The position numbers and the translations under genes are program-made. From contig CM067369.1 of assembly GCA_034401795.1 (NCBI GenBank), positions 133,891,350-133,955,349 on the forward strand: 64,000 bases of DNA. The letters run 5' to 3'. This document shows, piece after piece, positions 1 to 11,104 of the stretch (positions are counted from its first letter, which is position 1; each line of letters opens with the position of its first letter). Under the pieces are notes generated by a model, which saw only the letters and a program-made list of their open reading frames with translations, had not been told where the DNA came from and searched no databases. The DNA is from Chaetoderma sp. LZ-2023a (Eukaryota; Mollusca; Caudofoveata; Chaetodermatida; Chaetodermatidae).

Positions 1-408
1 TTCTTAAGACCCCTACAGAAGTCGTTTTTAGCTGATATGAGTGTTGAAGGGTTAATGGATACCGAACATTAGTTGAATTTTTATATAAAACATTTAGACA
101 GGATGCTAAGAGTAAACTAAGTCAAAAGTAGCTAAAGTTACTAGTCACTAGTGACCTCATTAATTTGCACAACGATTCATAACTGTCCCCTGTAGATGTA
201 AATTTTTATAGTGAATTACGTAGTCATAAATTTCTGTATTTTCGCAAACCATAAAACATTATCGCACATGAGAACTATATAATTAAGCCAACAAAAATCT
301 CTAGAGATAAATAATTATCATACGTAATTAAACCTGAGTGCCCGCACTCATATAGCAATCTTTATTTAGATTGATAGGCATATGACAATCAGATGCTCAT
401 TTACCCGG
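1..408. other. No feature seen
   Basis: AT-rich sequence without a convincing reading frame, splice pair or repeat that I can place. Confidence 0.5.
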
Positions 409-630
409 TTAACACTCATATCAGCCAAAAACGCCTTCTGCGGTGGTCTTGAGAAATGTCCATTTGCGAGACTATTTTTGAAAATATACCACTGAAATGA
501 CTGGCTCGATAACCGAGCCAGTCATTCCAGTGGTAAATTTTCAAAAATAGTCTTCTCTTGCCCTGCAAATGGACATTTTCCATGAAAGAATTGAATTTTT
601 TTAAAACAAATTTGATTGTTAAAGGGTTAA
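409..630. repeat. TtaaB fold-back element, copy 1
   Basis: Long inverted repeat bounded by TTAA on both sides (409-412 and 627-630). The right end reads AAAGGG before TTAA, the pattern expected of piggyBac-type ends (TTAA then CCC). The arms pair over the segment containing 'TGACTGGCTCGATAA' and the inner 'CCATTTGC' blocks. No coding capacity, so a MITE is inferred. The superfamily is inferred from the ends only. Confidence 0.7.
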
Positions 631-969
631 TCAGACATATGCGCATTTAATGACCATCGCCACGTAAGTAGAAGAGGGTATTGCGATCAGGTCGTCCGTA
701 TGTGCGTGCATGCATTCATAAGTGTGTGTCCGGAGATGTAGCTAAAAACTAGATTCAATTTTAACACAATGAAGGAACTAACAAAACGGGATGGCGAGGG
801 TCTGTAATCTCTGATTGCTCTTGTTAAACCAGCCATGTGTTGTTTATCAGCAAATATTTAATATGCTAGAAATAGCAAATTCTATTGCAACGAAAAAAAA
901 TCACTTGTAATTTCGTGAGCAGTTTTTGATGATTTTTTCGCTTACAGTGCTGATGGCAGTGATCGTTAA
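631..969. other. No feature seen
   Basis: No supported gene or repeat between the TtaaB copy and the LINE remnant. Confidence 0.4.
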
Positions 970-2168
970 GATATTTATGCAATGACATCCTCTCCTGGCC
1001 TTATATTTTTATATTTGTTGGCTCCCATTAGTGCGAATTCCAAGGCCCTCTGTGCTGGTCTTCTGGCATCCTTAGCACATGGCCAAACATGGACCATTTT
1101 TGCTGGCCGAATTTTACGGACATTGGCGATGTATTACACATCTTGTATAGTGCATCGTTGGAAATTATGCTGTCTGGCCATCAGTGTGCGTAGGTGTTTG
1201 TGGTAGCGGGCATCAAGTCTGTCTAGAGATGCCTTTGGAGTTGCACGGTTATTACAGTTATACAGCATCAAGGATACGCAGGCCAATGCAGTCTTTTTGC
1301 CAAGGGCATCTTTGATCTACAAATTCATTGTTTCCAGACGGACGGGAAAGCTATGTTCTTCATGACGCAGCAATGTCAGCAGTACTGCAGAACACCGAGC
1401 CCAGGATTTTACTTTTCCTCCATGCTTCGCCGCCACGAAGTGGATCGTCATTTTCCTTTAGTTGCATGCTTTGTCGATAGGTATATGTGGGTAAACTCTG
1501 TTTTGGATTCCTTCAGAGATTCTCAATTTTCGTTTGCTTGCAGCTATTGGTAGTAGTTCGTCAAGGGATTTCTTTTACTCGTCGATGAAGTCCACAGTCC
1601 ACATCGTAGGCATATTCCATCTCTAGCGGCATATCTAGCGTGGACACTGGGGGGTTTGGTCTTGTGTAATCCTCCCCCCCCCCCCCCCACACCCCCCCCC
1701 CCGCACAGATTTAAATGCAGTAGCAAGGTAGCAGGCTTAAAGTACAGGGCATAGACCATCTCCCTGTGGGGATCTGATTTATGTCTCAAACTCTGCAGAC
1801 TTCACTGACTTGACTCGTACTCTCAGTTCAGTATCTATCAGTAGTAGTCTCACTAATCATAGCTCATCTTCATTGCAACTTGCCTGCCATAGTACATCTA
1901 GGATATTTGAGCGTTTCATGATGTCGAATGCTAGTGACATGTCAATGCACATTTTGTGGAAAGCCCAGTGTGTGGACATGACTACTGACACAAGCATGCA
2001 TTTAAAGACACTTTGATATGATCCGGCTGAAGTCATCGACCGTGTCTCAAATGCGGCATAGAATAACATTGGATAGGATTTTCAAGTACGCTGTTGAGGA
2101 GCACAGTGGGCCGCAGATTGGCTGGGGAGGGGGGGAGGGGGGGGGGGGGTCTTCTTGTGCTTGGGAAC
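970..2168 (-). mobile_element. LINE remnant (family X), copy 1
   Basis: This stretch aligns by eye, colinearly, with the longer LINE copy at about 25150-26380. Shared landmarks include 'GCATCCTTAGCACATGGCC', 'AATTATGCTGTCTGGCCATC' and the segment encoding a degraded 'HKMCIDMS..FDIMKRS' on the minus strand, matching the RT region of the other copy. The frame is broken repeatedly, and an interior stretch differs by a long C-run near 1673-1702. It lacks the endonuclease and the extreme 3' part seen in copy 2. This is an old, dead non-LTR retrotransposon fragment; the clade is not assigned. Confidence 0.75.
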
Positions 2169-2213
2169 ATCGACATTGTTCATTAGTACACTATTGAACC
2201 TGATGTAAGAAAT

Positions 2214-2296
2214 ATTCTATTGAATATTTTTAACTTAATTTGATCGGAGGCCATTGCTGCATTACTTCCAATCAAATTAAGTCCAAAAGATTCAAC
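2214..2296. repeat. PalA hairpin core, diverged
   Basis: Inverted repeat built from 'CTATTGAATATTTTTAACTT' on the left and the complementary 'GATTCAACAG' end on the right, with a GCTGC-containing loop. It is more diverged than the better PalA copies. Confidence 0.55.
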
Positions 2297-2574
2297 AGTA
2301 GGTTTTATTTTGTTTTAGAAACACTAAGTTATTTGTGATCTGTACTGTACGCATTGTCTGAGCCAAGTACGTCGAACCTCTGAAATACCAGTCTGTCAAT
2401 AGTAAGACAACTATACAGGAAAGCTGTTGATTATTTTGAAACCAATTAATTTGACTGTTAGATAAGTATAGGCAACAACAACTCCAAGTTAAATTCGATT
2501 CAAACACGAGCTCTGCAATGGGCACATAATACCTGCCATGATAACAAAACAATGACAGATCTATTAGAAAATAA

Positions 2575-3445
2575 CTATTTCTTCCTCAGACCTAGACCAC
2601 TCATCCTCTGAAGTTTCAAAGCGATCCACTAAACAGTCATGGAGTTATCATCTGGAAACCAATTTTCAAGTGGGTGGTGGCTATATTGGATTTAGGATCA
2701 TCTACAAATTCGATAGGTTTCTTCCTCAGACTTTCTCCAGTAATCCTATGAAGTTTCAAAGCAATCCACTAAGCAAAATTGAAGTTATCATTCGAAAAGT
2801 AATCTTTAAGATGGACACCAGTGGCTGGTGGCCATCTTGGATTTAGGATCATCGCCAATTTTTTTTGCTTTCTTCTCCAGGTCTAGCCCAACCACCCTAT
2901 AAAGTTTCAAAGCAATCCAATAAATGGTTAGTTATTGCCCGGAAACAAATTTTCAAGATGGCCACCATTTTGAAACCTTTCTTCTCCAGACCTAGTTCAA
3001 CCACCCTATGAAGTTCGAAAACCATCTTGGATTTTGGATTTTCGTAAATTCTGATAACTTTTGTCCCCATACCCAGTCCACCCACCCTATACACTTTCAA
3101 AGCAATCCGATAAATGGTAACAGCGTTATCATCCGGAAAACAATTTTCAAGATGGCCACCAGTGTATGTCGGCCATCTTGGATTTTGAATCATCGTCAAT
3201 TTCGATAGGTTTCTTCCCCAGCTTAACCCAACCACACTATGAAGTTTCAAAGCGATTTGAAAAATGGTACCCGAGTTATGATCTGGAAACCAATTTTCAA
3301 GATGGTCGTCAGCGGTTGGCAGCCATCTTGGAACTCGGATCATTGTCAATTTTTATACGTTGCTTCCCCATGCCTAGTCCAATCGCCCCATGACGTTTCA
3401 AAGCGATCCGATAAACGGTAGCGGAGTTATCGTGCGGAAACCACT
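2575..3445. repeat. Degenerate tandem repeat, period about 150 bp
   Basis: Six or so units, each with the anchors 'AAGTTTCAAAGC', 'GTTATCATCCGGAAA', 'TTTTCAAGATGGCCACC' and 'GGCCATCTTGGATTT'. The first anchor recurs near 2611, 2752, 2901, 3089, 3241 and 3392, so spacing is roughly 140-150 with one deleted unit. Open frames crossing it are repeat artefacts. It shares the 'GTTATCATCCGGAAAC' and 'CGATAGG' words with the array at 39440-40320, suggesting a distant common origin. Confidence 0.8.
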
Positions 3446-3603
3446 TTGCCGGCCGCCGCCTGTAAATGTCATCACATAATTCATGCCAATTATTTTGGCG
3501 GCGTATAAAAATTCAACAGAATAGTCCTTACATCATGAGAATTTATCCTCTCTGGTTTATAAGCATCAAAGGGTTACGGTGATCAATTCAAACAGGCTTA
3601 GTT

Positions 3604-3965
3604 GCAATGGAGGAATCCAATTTTAGTTATGGCCCGCCCATCTCTATCTAAGCTCCACCCACCCAGACCGTGCCCATGTTGGGATCGAACTCCCCGACTA
3701 TTAATTTCCGGAAAACTATACAGGTAAGCTGTTGAATATTTTGAAACTAATTTGACCGGGTGCTGTTGCTGCCAATGCCCAGTCAAATTAGTTTCAAAAT
3801 ATTCAACAGCGCGTTTATTAAATAGTAAAGACATACAATTCCTACAACAACGCTTAGTCCGTCATCAATTAAGCCTCTGTGACAAACTTATTGGCGCCAT
3901 TCATGACATGTTGATTCACTTAGTTGACTACGACGACATATGATGGATGGATAAATTGGAATCTT
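3604..3965 (-). repeat. PalA repeat, near full-length copy
   Basis: Runs from 'GCAATGGAGGAATCC' through 'GCCCGCCCATCTCTA', a central hairpin at 3729-3809, 'TTTATTAAATAGTAAAGACA' and finally 'CATATGATGGATGGATAAA'. The order is reversed relative to the copies at 11870 and 32090, so this copy lies in the opposite orientation. No open frame belongs to it. Confidence 0.75.
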
Positions 3966-4023
3966 CCATTAGACATGTTATAATCTTTCATGAAGTGTAC
4001 ACTTATTGTGTTTCTGTTCACAG

Positions 4024-4304
4024 ATTCCAACTGCAGTCATATGTCTTCAGATGGCTACCATTGGGTTCCGATGAAACCAGTCGAACTTACTGAGGAGCAG
4101 AAACAGAGAAAGCGCGACAAATACTTTAAGAACATATATAAGACTTATTTTAAACATCATCATACTGACAATGCCAATAATAATAATAATAATAACGGTG
4201 CACAAGTAAAAACACACGCTCACAGATCACGGCTAAACTTGAAAAATGGAATTAAAAACGTGCGTCATCGGCATAGAGAAAAAGACAATCCTAATGTGAC
4301 GTAG
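4024..4304 (+). CDS. Terminal exon of an unidentified gene
   Basis: A pyrimidine-rich tract ending TTCTGTTCACAG precedes 4024, giving a good splice acceptor. The exon enters with two bases completing a codon, then reads SNCSHMSSDGYHWVPMKP and ELTEEQKQRKRDKYFKNIYK, a seven-residue Asn run, a His/Arg/Lys-rich tail and TAG at 4302-4304. AATAAA follows at 4314-4319. An ATG at 3990 would extend the frame upstream with a weakly hydrophobic start, but the acceptor fits better. Composition (CSH, aromatic cluster, highly basic tail) suggests the C-terminus of a secreted or nuclear protein. I do not recognise the family. Upstream exons are not visible, so they may lie left of the window. It would converge with the ANAPC4 gene. 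Confidence 0.5.
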
Positions 4305-4424
4305 CAAGCCAAAAATAAATTCATATGTATATTTTTTTTACAAATCACTATTCATTATGTGCCTTAATTATTTTCAGTCATCATGCTGTCCACAGTTTGA
4401 AATTAACACAGATAACGAAGGATT

Positions 4425-4615
4425 CAAGTTTATCCATCAATCATATGACGTGTACGCTGACGTCATAATCAATTATGTTTTGAATGAGTTGATTTAGTCA
4501 GTCTTAAATGCTTACTAGTCCGCCAGGTTGTACGAATTGTATGTCTACTATTTAATAAGCATGGTGTTGAATATTTTGAAACTAATTTGACTGGGCGCTG
4601 TTGCTGCCATATGCC
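4425..4615 (+). repeat. PalA repeat, left part
   Basis: Begins 'TTTATCCATCAATCATATGA', includes 'GCTGACGTCATAATCAATTA', then 'CTACTATTTAATAAGCATG' and the left arm of the hairpin at 4563-4610. The right arm is missing and a TtaaB copy starts 12 bp later. Confidence 0.7.
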
Positions 4616-4626
4616 AGATTTGGCAA

Positions 4627-4856
4627 CTAACCCTTTAATCCTCAAATTTGTTAAAAAACTTCAATCTTCCTATAGAAAATGTCTATTTACAGAAGACCAT
4701 TTAAAAAATTTTACCAATAGAATGACTGGCGCGGTTATCGAGGCTGTCATTTCAGTGGTAAATTTTCAAAAATAGTCTTCTTTTGGTCTGCAAAAGGATA
4801 TTTCTCAAGGTCACTGCAGAAGCCATTTTTGGCCAGCGTGATTGTTAAATGGCTAA
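4627..4856. repeat. TtaaB fold-back element, copy 2
   Basis: Starts CTAACCCTTTAATCC and ends GATTGTTAAATGGCTAA, with inner arms carrying 'AATGACTGGC' and 'CATTTCAGTGGTAAATTTTC'. The left arm is more diverged than the right. Confidence 0.65.
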
Positions 4857-5136
4857 GAATTGAAAATTTGTCATTTATCTAGTTTCTTTAGCTTTCTGAA
4901 TATGTGTTAATCTAACATTCTGTGTTAATTTAACCTTCTTTACACAAATTTCTGTTCAATGTCTGTATATAAATGATTATTTATTGATTACGATGCCAAG
5001 TTTTTTGTGTGATTAAATAGAATATCCAGGTTACAATGTACAGGAATTACAACCTGCCAGTGATGTAGACAGACTTACATACATTTTCTCAGTGTTTTTA
5101 TCAGTAAATATCTTAACCCCCTCTTGTGTCAACATA

Positions 5137-5762
5137 ACCCTTTAATGGTCAAGCCGCTCAAAATGACCCAAGCAGTGGTCTTGACGAATGTCCATTTGCC
5201 AGCCACGAGACAACTAAAGAAGAATTTTTGAACATTTACCATTGGGATGATTGGCTCAGTAATCGAGCCAGTTATTTCTGTGATAAATTTTCAAAAATAG
5301 TCATCTTTTGTCCTGAAATGGGCACAGACTAAGCAGACAATTGTGATTTTCTTGGCCATTAACCGTTTAATGGTCGAGTCGACTAAAGTAGCATCTGTGG
5401 TGGTCTTGAGAAATATACACCTGCAGGATAACAGAAAGACAATTTTTGTCAATTCCAGTGGTAGTTGCAAAAACTGTCTAAATGGCAAAAATTTCAATTT
5501 CCTTGAAAAATCTAAGACATTAACCATTTATTCCTCAGATTGGCTGGCCAAACACAGCTTCTGCACCAACTGCGGTGATCTTGAGAAAGGTCCATTTGCA
5601 GACCAAGAAGACTATTTTTAAGATTTACCATTGGGATGTCTGAATCGATGAACGAGCCAGTCATTCCAGTGGTAAATTTTCCAAAATAGTCTTCTCTTGG
5701 TCTGCAAATAGATGTTTTTAGTGAGAAAATTGAAAACTTTAACAAACTTGAGAGTTAAAGGA
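5137..5762. repeat. Three abutting TtaaB copies
   Basis: Copies at about 5137-5360, 5358-5526 and 5519-5762 lie head to tail. Adjacent copies share junctions that read CATTAACC ('GGCCATTAACCGTTTAATGG' and 'GACATTAACCATTTATTCC'), as if each inserted at the TTAA edge of its neighbour. The middle copy is shortened. No gene. Confidence 0.65.
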
Positions 5763-6834
5763 TTTGAGCCCTTACCACTCTGATGTCAATATTCTATCTT
5801 TCATTGTGTCAATATCGAAGAAACTGGTGTACATTTTTCATTCATTTTGGTTGAAGATGTTGCTGTCTATGACAGCACCATCTCCCGCCAAATTTGATGA
5901 AAAATGAACACCAGTTCATCTTTTAATTTAATTTGAAAATTAAAACATTTTAACACCAGCATGCTAAGGGTTAATTGTTTAAAGGCTTAATTGATATAAG
6001 TAGGCGATGTTGAATCAGGAAGGTCAAGACATGAATCAGGAAGGTTAAGACAAAAAATCAGGAAGGTTAAGACATGAAGTTTGACTTGCAAACGAAAACC
6101 TTTCAAGCCACTACAGAAGCATTTTTTGCCAGTTTGCTGTTTTAAAGGGTTACTATCAATGGCTAAGATCATGAAGGCTCACATTGATACCTAGTATATA
6201 AAAACAAATTGCATAGAGATGATAAAACAGTTTGAAACTTACAAATACATGTAAAATATGGTCAACAACCACAAGAATTGTATTTTATTATCGTCATTTA
6301 ATATCAAATATATAAATGAATTTGGTTTTTCTCTCCATGGTAAGCTGGGGTGTTTTCTTTTTTTTTGGGGGGGGGGGTGTGTGGAGTGGGAAATCACAAA
6401 ATGGCGTTTTAAATCTGGGTGGCTAAAGCACTATACGCCATAATAAATCATTCTTGCGACTACAGAATCAGTTCTAATATGATCTGACTTTAATCATCTG
6501 ACCACATGTCTTTAGTGACAGCTCTAACTGTAAGAAGACTTACAAATCTTCGCTCAAACATGTATATATTAATTATTTTTAATTACATGAATAATTACAA
6601 GTATTACTGTGAGCTTTAATTAATGATAGATACCGATTAATCAATTACTGATATTGTGGTTTGAAAGTTTGCTATGAGTGAAAGACTTGTGCTATTGGGA
6701 ATAGAACTCAACCAAACCTGCTCGACAGTTAGCACGCCAATGAGTCATGCTTAGCGAGCAACAGCACCCGCATTTGAAGGGGGAAGGGTGCACAAACCAG
6801 TATCGCGCAGAATGTAGCAAATGATTTATTAGAG
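5763..6834. other. No gene seen
   Basis: Contains short direct repeats of 'AATCAGGAAGGTTAAGACA' (6013-6080) and a G-run near 6367. Nothing coding that I can support. Confidence 0.4.
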
Positions 6835-7225
6835 CATCCAGTGGAGGGATATGATCCGTCACTCAACTATCTGATATCATAATCAATTACGGCATGTGTT
6901 AGCTGACATCACAGTCAAGATGACGCAGTTCTGTCACAAAAATAGAAAAGTCCATCACAATGGTGTATGAATTGTTTGTCTTTGATGAATTTACAATTTA
7001 ATAAACATTCTATTGAAACTTTGTAACTAAATTGACTGGACGCTGTTGCTGCCATAAGCAACAGCTCCCACTAAAACTAATTTTCAACAGCTTATCTGTA
7101 GTTGCCGTAAACTTTATATTCTGTGAATTCTGGTTTCCAAGTTTCAAATCCATTTCAACACATACAAAGTGGGCAGAGCATAGCTAGAAATGGGCGGAGC
7201 ATCACTAGAAATGGATCCCTGTATT
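6835..7225 (+). repeat. PalA repeat, diverged copy
   Basis: Left flank with 'ATCATAATCAATTACG', hairpin core at about 7008-7090, right flank 'GGGCAGAGCATAGCTAGAAA'. The hairpin arms are unequal because of substitutions and small gaps. Confidence 0.65.
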
Positions 7226-7334
7226 TGTGTCATGAATGTCTCTGGACAGACAGAATAACATGAACCATGAAACATTGTAGAATCATAATATTTGCGCATA
7301 ATAGTCAGGAGCACAATATGACTGATTGATTAAT

Positions 7335-7600
7335 TAGTTGAATAGATAGATGGCCAAATGGATGAATGTTTGAATGATTTCATAGCCGACAGGATGAATG
7401 GATGGTCAAATGAATGATTGGCTGCATGAATGGATACAGATGAATGTTTGAATGAATGGATGATAAAATGAATAAATGTGTGCATGTATTTCATAGTCAA
7501 AAGGATGAATGGCTGCCTGAATGGATAGCCATATGAATGAATGAATGAATGAATGAATGAACGAATGAATGAATGAATGAATGAATGGTTTGCTGATTGA
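7335..7600. repeat. GAAT/GGAT-type short tandem repeat
   Basis: Degenerate 4-bp repeat becoming a clean (GAAT)n run at about 7526-7585. The Ile-His-Ser-Phe frame on the minus strand is an artefact of the repeat. Confidence 0.85.
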
Positions 7601-7634
7601 GAGGATCAATCATGATCAATAATTGTTCAGATAA

Positions 7635-7846
7635 TTAACCCTTTCACCGACAAATCCCTGAAAAAGTAAATCCTTTACGATATAAAACTCTATTCTGTTG
7701 AATATTTTGAAACTAGTTTGACTGGAAAATGTTACCGCCTAAGGCAGCAACGTCTTCCAGACAAATGAATTTCAAAATATTCAACAGAATAGAGTTTTAT
7801 ATTATAAAAGATTTACTTTTTAAGGGATTTGTTGGTGAAATGGTTA
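7635..7846. repeat. Complete palindromic element with PalA-like core
   Basis: Almost the whole segment is one inverted repeat. The left end TTAACCCTTTCACCGACAAA pairs with the right end TTTGTTGGTGAAATGGTTAA; the next blocks 'AAAAAGTAAATC' and 'GATTTACTTTTT' pair, as do 'AAAACTCTATTCTGTTGAAT' and its complement. The core at about 7694-7790 is the PalA hairpin sequence. TTAA at both ends suggests TTAA-targeting mobility. Confidence 0.75.
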
Positions 7847-7936
7847 ATTATCTGACCTATTAATTCATCAAATGATTATTTAGTTGGCTGTTAATAATGT
7901 AAGTATTTGAAAAGTACCTTGAGTGTGGAGTGTGGA

Positions 7937-7937
<1 letters not shown>

Positions 7938-8006
<69 letters not shown>
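7938..8006. repeat. (AT)n microsatellite
   Basis: About 69 bp of alternating AT. Confidence 0.95.
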
Positions 8007-8009
<3 letters not shown>

Positions 8010-8066
8010 CCTGTTGAATATTTATAAGACACATTGTTACTGTTAGCAGAGGTTATAGCATCTTTG

Positions 8067-8505
8067 TTAACCATTTAATGGTCATATTTACTCAAGAAAA
8101 TCAAGATGTTTGCTTATTGAATGCCCATTTGTAGGCGGGGAGAAGACTTAAAAAAAAATTTAACACTGGAATGACTGGCTCAGACATCGAGCCAGGCAGT
8201 CCAGTGGGAAATTGTCAAAAATAGTCTTCTCTTGACTTGCAAATGGCCATCTCTCAAGACCACAGCAGTGGTCAGTTTTGGTTTGCTTGACTATTAAACG
8301 GTCAAGAGGGCCAATGGCGGCTTTTGCAGTCAGAAATGTTCATTTGAAAACCAGGTACTATTTTTGAAAATTTACAACTGGAACGACTGGTTCGATAACT
8401 GACCTCATCAATCCAGAGATAGATTTTCCAAAATAAACTCTTGGCCTGCAAATGGACATTTTGTATGAGAAATTGAAATTTCTTGAACAATTTGACAATT
8501 GAAGT
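8067..8505. repeat. Two adjacent TtaaB copies
   Basis: Copy at 8067-8305 starts TTAACCATTTAATGGTC and ends near CTATTAAACGGTCAA. A second, more diverged copy follows to about 8505, with 'CTGCAAATGGACATTTTG' in its right arm. Confidence 0.65.
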
Positions 8506-8633
8506 CAAAATAATAAACCCTATTTCAAACAATCTCAGTATCCCAACTACAAAACAATAATAGGCATTTCCAAAAATGTTCATCCCGGTCCCATGATAAT
8601 TCAAAATGAGGAAACTTTTAAGTTACCTCTCAT

Positions 8634-9399
8634 GGATGTAGAATTTGTTTGAGTGTAGCGTTCGCGATGTTTGATCTCGGTCACTCCTCAACACTAGATG
8701 ACGGTTACTGGTGATGTCACTCCGGTCAGCTCTTGTGGACTCAAGAAAACAGAAAAATCGCTCCATGTCAATGAATTTATCACCACCACCAAACCCAAAC
8801 CCCCCCCCACCTCAGAAGAAACAGATGACAAAAACCTTCCACTGGTTGGATTACTGTATATCCAAGGCCCATCTGACCACCTGGGCAGACTCTTCAAGGA
8901 TTAAAACATCAAAACCTACAACAAACCTGTCAACACCTCGAGATTGCAAATAGACAAACCTAAAGACAAGCTCACCATAGATGAATGCTCTGGAGTCATA
9001 CATAAGATTTAGTGTAACTAATGGGGGGGGGGGGGGTGGCAGACGAGAACATAAGGCCTCCCAGCATCAGAGTGGAAGAACATCTCAGTCAATTAAAACT
9101 TTGTTGTGGCAGATGACACAGAAAACACTGGCCATATGTGCATATCATCCCTGTCAGCAATCCCTCTGTCATTAACATTGAGACTAATTTATTAAAAATG
9201 GAAAGTCAGAGGCCATTGAAATTTATAAATATCAATTAAGCAAGAGAGGGCTACCATGCATATACCAATGGTCTATCAATCAATGCTGTCACGTGACTTC
9301 ACACAAGCTGACCAGAGTGACGTATCCAGTGACCATCAGTCAATGGTGAAGAAGTGACAGAGATGTCACGAACGCTACACTCAAATAAATTCTACATCC
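8634..9399. mobile_element. TIR-bounded element containing a Penelope-like fragment
   Basis: The left end GGATGTAGAATTTGTTTGAG and the right end CTCAAATAAATTCTACATCC are complementary with one mismatch. The inverted similarity continues imperfectly for about 100 bp ('GTGTAGCGTTCG', then 'GGTCAGCTCTTGTGGACT' against 'AAGCTGACCAGAGTGACG'). Within it, the plus strand at about 8855-9010 encodes LLYIQGPSDHLGRLFKD, a stop, then NIKTYNKPVNTSR and DKLTIDECSGVIHKI, matching the stretch between RT and GIY-YIG nuclease in Penelope-like elements. The fragment is short and interrupted by a stop. No target duplication is clear. Confidence 0.6.
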
Positions 9400-9598
9400 C
9401 GAAGACCTAACTAATTTTCGTTATTATTGATCTAATCATATTTAATCTAAGTATTCAGGTATGCTGGTGAAGATTTTGAAACTAATTTGCATGTTAATTG
9501 AGCCATGATTGGTTCAAGTATATTTAGTCTAATAATCGACAGAACGGAACAACGATTAATTTATTATATCAGGCCTGTTGAGTATTTCCCTATATTCA

Positions 9599-10055
9599 GT
9601 TTAATGGTCATGCTTGGTCAAGAAAATCTAAATATTAGCTTATGGAATGTCCAATTGCAGGCCAAGGGAATATTTTTGGAACATTACCACTGGAATGACT
9701 GGGTCGTTTCTCAAAAAAGGACATTCATGATCAATTTTCAAAAGTAGTCTGGTCTGCAAATGGCCATACCTCAAGACCACTGCGGAATCCATTTTTGGCT
9801 GGATTGAACATCACGTGGTTAAAACTATCACTCTCAAGCCTGCCAAAAAACGCTTCTGCTGTGGTGTTGAGAACTATCCATTTGAAGACTGAGAAGACTA
9901 TTTTTTAATATTTACCAAGTACAGGAATGAAGGCTTGGTAACCTAGCCGGTCATTCCAGTGTTAAATTTTCGAAAATAATCATTCTTGGTCTGCAAATGG
10001 ACATTTTCTAATAAAAATTGAAATTTTATTGAACAACTCTGAAGCTTAGTGTTAA
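9599..10055. repeat. Two adjacent TtaaB copies
   Basis: The first spans 9599-9824 and the second 9821-10055, touching at GGTTAAAA. Both keep the 'TGTCCAATTGCAGGCC' or 'CTGCAAATGGACATTTTC' type arms. Confidence 0.6.
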
Positions 10056-10424
10056 ACACAGTATATATACATAGTCCACACAGATAATTAATCAATCTAG
10101 TCATAAAATCAATAATGAAATCCATACATCTCATTTCTTGTGCAGTTCAGAGTGCATTTCATAATACTATATACTCGCATATCATTCTATGATGTCATGA
10201 AAGCGTACAATTTCATAAGATGTCAAACTGCTGCTAAATGACTTGACTAGTAACACGCATAGTGAGAACCACAAGGTGGTCGCAAAAGAGAGATGGTTAC
10301 TTAATATAGGTTAGTTGCAATGGAATGAATTTAGGGCTACAAAATGATAGTTAGAAGGAGAAAATGCAGATTTTTACATAACTGTCTGCCTGTTGAATCT
10401 CTGCAGACTACATTTTCCATAGAG

Positions 10425-10517
10425 TGTGCTGAATATCTTGAAAACAATTTTGCTGAAAGTTGTTGGTGGCTAAGCCACCAACAACTTTCAGTGAAATTGT
10501 TTTCAAAATATTCAGCT
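10425..10517. repeat. PalC hairpin
   Basis: Nearly perfect inverted repeat. 'GCTGAATATCTTGAAAACAA' pairs with the right end, and the centre 'GTTGTTGGTGGCTAAGCCAC' is self-complementary. Similar to PalA in its outer 'GAATATTTTGAAA' but with a different inner stem. Confidence 0.8.
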
Positions 10518-11104
10518 AATCCAGAGTTAGCACCAATTGAAATTAAACAAATTTATCACTGAAATCATCCTGTGGTAAATTAATTCTCAAAAATATTTTC
10601 TTCTCTTGGCTTGTAAATGGGCATTTTCAAGATCACTGCAGAGGACTGTTTGGGCCTAAGACAGGTGGTATTTCTGCAACTTGTCTTAAAATACCACCAT
10701 CATTTTAATGGCTCTGGACCTAAAACACAGTAGGTTTCTTGTGCAGTTTTGATGATGTCATCACCACAATTCATTTTGTCACATTGTCTTGTGACCCATG
10801 AGTGATAACACCGGTGCAGGGCACATCCAACAACGCTCCATCATCGTTCTCATTATGTTATAAGGCTGTCGGGTAACGTTCATCATGTTACCCACAATGC
10901 ATTGCCAGACAATCATGTCTGTAAGTTAATTCTGTAGCGAATTATAAATTTAATAATAATTATACCTTATTATAATAATAATAATAATAATTATAAGAAG
11001 ATTAATAAAAGATTTGTGCTTAAGAATACTGTACGACATTTTGTTGTTTATCCAAAGCACTTTTACAATCAACTCTGATAACCAACTAGATATGACAACT
11101 AACC
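10518..11104. other. No gene seen
   Basis: Holds a short inverted pair ('GGTGGTATTTCTGCAACTTG' against 'AAAATACCACC' at about 10666-10705) and an AAT-rich stretch at 10950-11000. Confidence 0.4.

Noticed and set aside
2897-3349. 150-residue minus-strand frame
   Set aside because: Lies fully in the 150-bp tandem repeat; the protein repeats itself with the same period.
7406-7609. Ile-His-Ser-Phe repeat frame
   Set aside because: Translation of a (GAAT)n repeat.
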